Shown: positions 62,730-64,000 of the stretch, in pieces
How positions within the stretch are numbered: position 1 is the first letter of the stretch
Layout: each line of letters starts with the position of its first letter
From: Acanthococcus lagerstroemiae
Lineage: Eukaryota > Arthropoda > Insecta > Hemiptera > Eriococcidae
Length of the DNA: 64,000 bases
Assembly: GCA_031841125.1 (NCBI GenBank)
Contig: CM063113.1
Coordinates: 57,095,211 to 57,159,210, forward strand
Direction: 5' to 3'
Notes under the pieces: generated by a model
What the model was told of the DNA's origin: nothing
The model's database searches: none
The model's input: the letters and a program-made list of their open reading frames with translations, nothing else
Translations under genes and position numbers: made by a program

Positions 62730-64000
62730 AGAAACTAAACGAAATGACTTCTCAGGGAGGAAAAGAAATCAGAAGAATACCTCCGGGTACCACCAGTTCT
62801 ATTAGCTCGCGAAACTCAACTTTAAGAGGGAAGATTCCTCCCTCTTCGATGCGTCCCAAATATTGTAAAATAGATCGTCTTACATTTTTGCGCGCATCTT
62901 CTTATTCACTGGCAATGCCTATAGCGATTGGCTAATATTCTGTTTTCATGCAGTCTAACCTGCATTAGAGTCGGTAAAAGTAATCCTCTGTAGTGGAAGT
63001 TCTCCTCAGTCTCCTCGCCCTCCTCCCTTCCCTTGCTCCTCTCATTCGGCGTCTACTTTATTTTTATATTTTTTCTTTACGAGAACAGGAAGCTATTGCC
63101 CTCCGGAGGGTCCCCTATTGGCTGGCGTACTCTCGTTTATCGGTCGATTTGTACTTCGAGTAATCGCTAATCAAAATTTTACAACTTTTTTTTTCTTCTC
63201 GCTTTTTCGCGTCGCATGCACTCGTAGAGGTTCCGATTCGAACAGTAAATCGCAATTTATCGTCTTCCTTTTCGTGTCCCGTTAGCACCGTTCCGAATGT
63301 ATGTTTTCGTTGTGTGTATCTAGAGTACGAAACAAATATATGGTAATAAATTTTCAGCCTTTTCTCGCTCGTAGATACCGAAATACGAGGTCGACAACTG
63401 CATATAAGTTCTCGAGCCTATACGATGATAATCCGTTCTCTGGCACACGGTTGTCGGTATAATTTTCAGAAAACTGTAAACGTACTCCGAAGGACTCTCT
63501 CTCTCTGTGTCCTTGTAATTCACGCGTACAGCAGACTGTCACGCCAGTCAGCATTATCGCCGCGTTAAATCTAATCGCCGTTGTCGCTTATGAATTTTAC
63601 ACGCCCCGTATAATCTGATATTTTGTATCTAGGCCGACTGAATCTCTATCTGATCTCTATCCGACTGGAAATGCTTCGCGCGTATGTGCCGTTTGTATCC
63701 GGTGCGTACATCTATCTATATACGATACACCAGATCTTTCGGAAAAAGAAAAACAAAAAAAAAACGGCGAGGAACAACCTCCTCCGGCTGGTAATCGTAT
63801 GAAATATTAATGACGCGAAAACGAGCGAAGCGTCAGCGTAAAAGCTTTTGCACACCTTTGGGTCGTCGACGTCGTCATCGACGGTGACGGCGCGCGTGCA
63901 CGGCGCGGGAGAGGCGACGAAATCGAGCCGTCACCGTATAGACCCGGGTGTCATTCGGATGCTAAAATATTCTGATTTCCCCGGAGTGCTTCGCCTCGCT
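62730..64000. other. Apparently unique DNA, CpG-rich at the window end
   Basis: No transposon blocks. From about 63,810 the sequence is CpG-rich (GTCGTCGACGTCGTCATCGA, GACGGCGCGCGTGCACGGCG), which could mark a regulatory region beyond the window. No exon is supported. Confidence 0.35.

Overview
This is a gene-poor, transposon-dense stretch of an animal nuclear genome, most likely an arthropod (insect). The evidence is AT-rich non-coding DNA, several lineages of non-LTR retrotransposon (RTE-like endonuclease/RT, I- or Jockey-like, CR1/Jockey-like), Ty3/gypsy elements of arthropod type, tRNA-derived SINEs, many short terminal-inverted-repeat (MITE-like) elements and numerous tandem repeats. No bacterial operon, rRNA, functional tRNA or CRISPR array is visible, and no host gene can be supported. 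The species cannot be named from the sequence. The first six bases are a HindIII site, which would fit a BAC clone end but may be chance.

Layout. 0-8.1 kb: decayed non-LTR fragments (1.0-1.8 kb +, 6.0-6.85 kb -), a 98-bp palindrome, a ~55-bp minisatellite with higher-order ABCD structure (3.05-3.74 and 4.25-4.39 kb) split by a ~510-bp hairpin-rich insertion, and a 71/142-bp tandem repeat (7.6-7.94 kb). 8-11.8 kb: no gene, with short duplications. 11.8-15.25 kb: two RTE-like copies in tandem, the first cut by a 393-bp MITE. 15.3-18.4 kb: small inverted and direct repeats, then apparently unique CpG-containing DNA. 18.4-21.3 kb: an I/Jockey-like LINE with an RNase H domain, split by ~1.5 kb that includes a SINE. 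21.9-24.4 kb: 147-bp tandem repeats, a CT-rich repeat and a gypsy remnant between inverted LTRs. 26.7-28.3 kb: an internally deleted gypsy derivative (SAP-domain Gag, tRNA-Leu primer site). 29.4-33.7 kb: two head-to-head RTE-like elements carrying a SINE, a 114-bp insert with a 14-nt target duplication, and two MITEs. 36.6 kb: a 165-bp MITE with a 7-bp target duplication. 39.1-43.2 kb: a 2.7-kb minus-strand RTE element nested inside a plus-strand one. 44.6-46.9 and 60.0-61.6 kb: inverted copies of a CT-rich repeat family.

The most complete object is the Ty3/gypsy LTR retrotransposon at 51,198-56,289. It has identical 290-bp LTRs, a short target duplication, a polypurine tract, a long pol frame with protease, RT, RNase H and integrase motifs, and gag. 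Two features stand out. The 13 bases immediately after the 5' LTR are perfectly complementary to a segment inside the LTR, so it probably self-primes reverse transcription (Tf1/sushi-like) instead of using a host tRNA. Gag and pol are joined by a textbook -1 frameshift signal (A AAA AAC, 9-nt spacer, GC-rich stem). Gag itself carries one extra frame change, so this copy is probably not autonomous.

All clade names were assigned by eye from protein motifs, without database searches.
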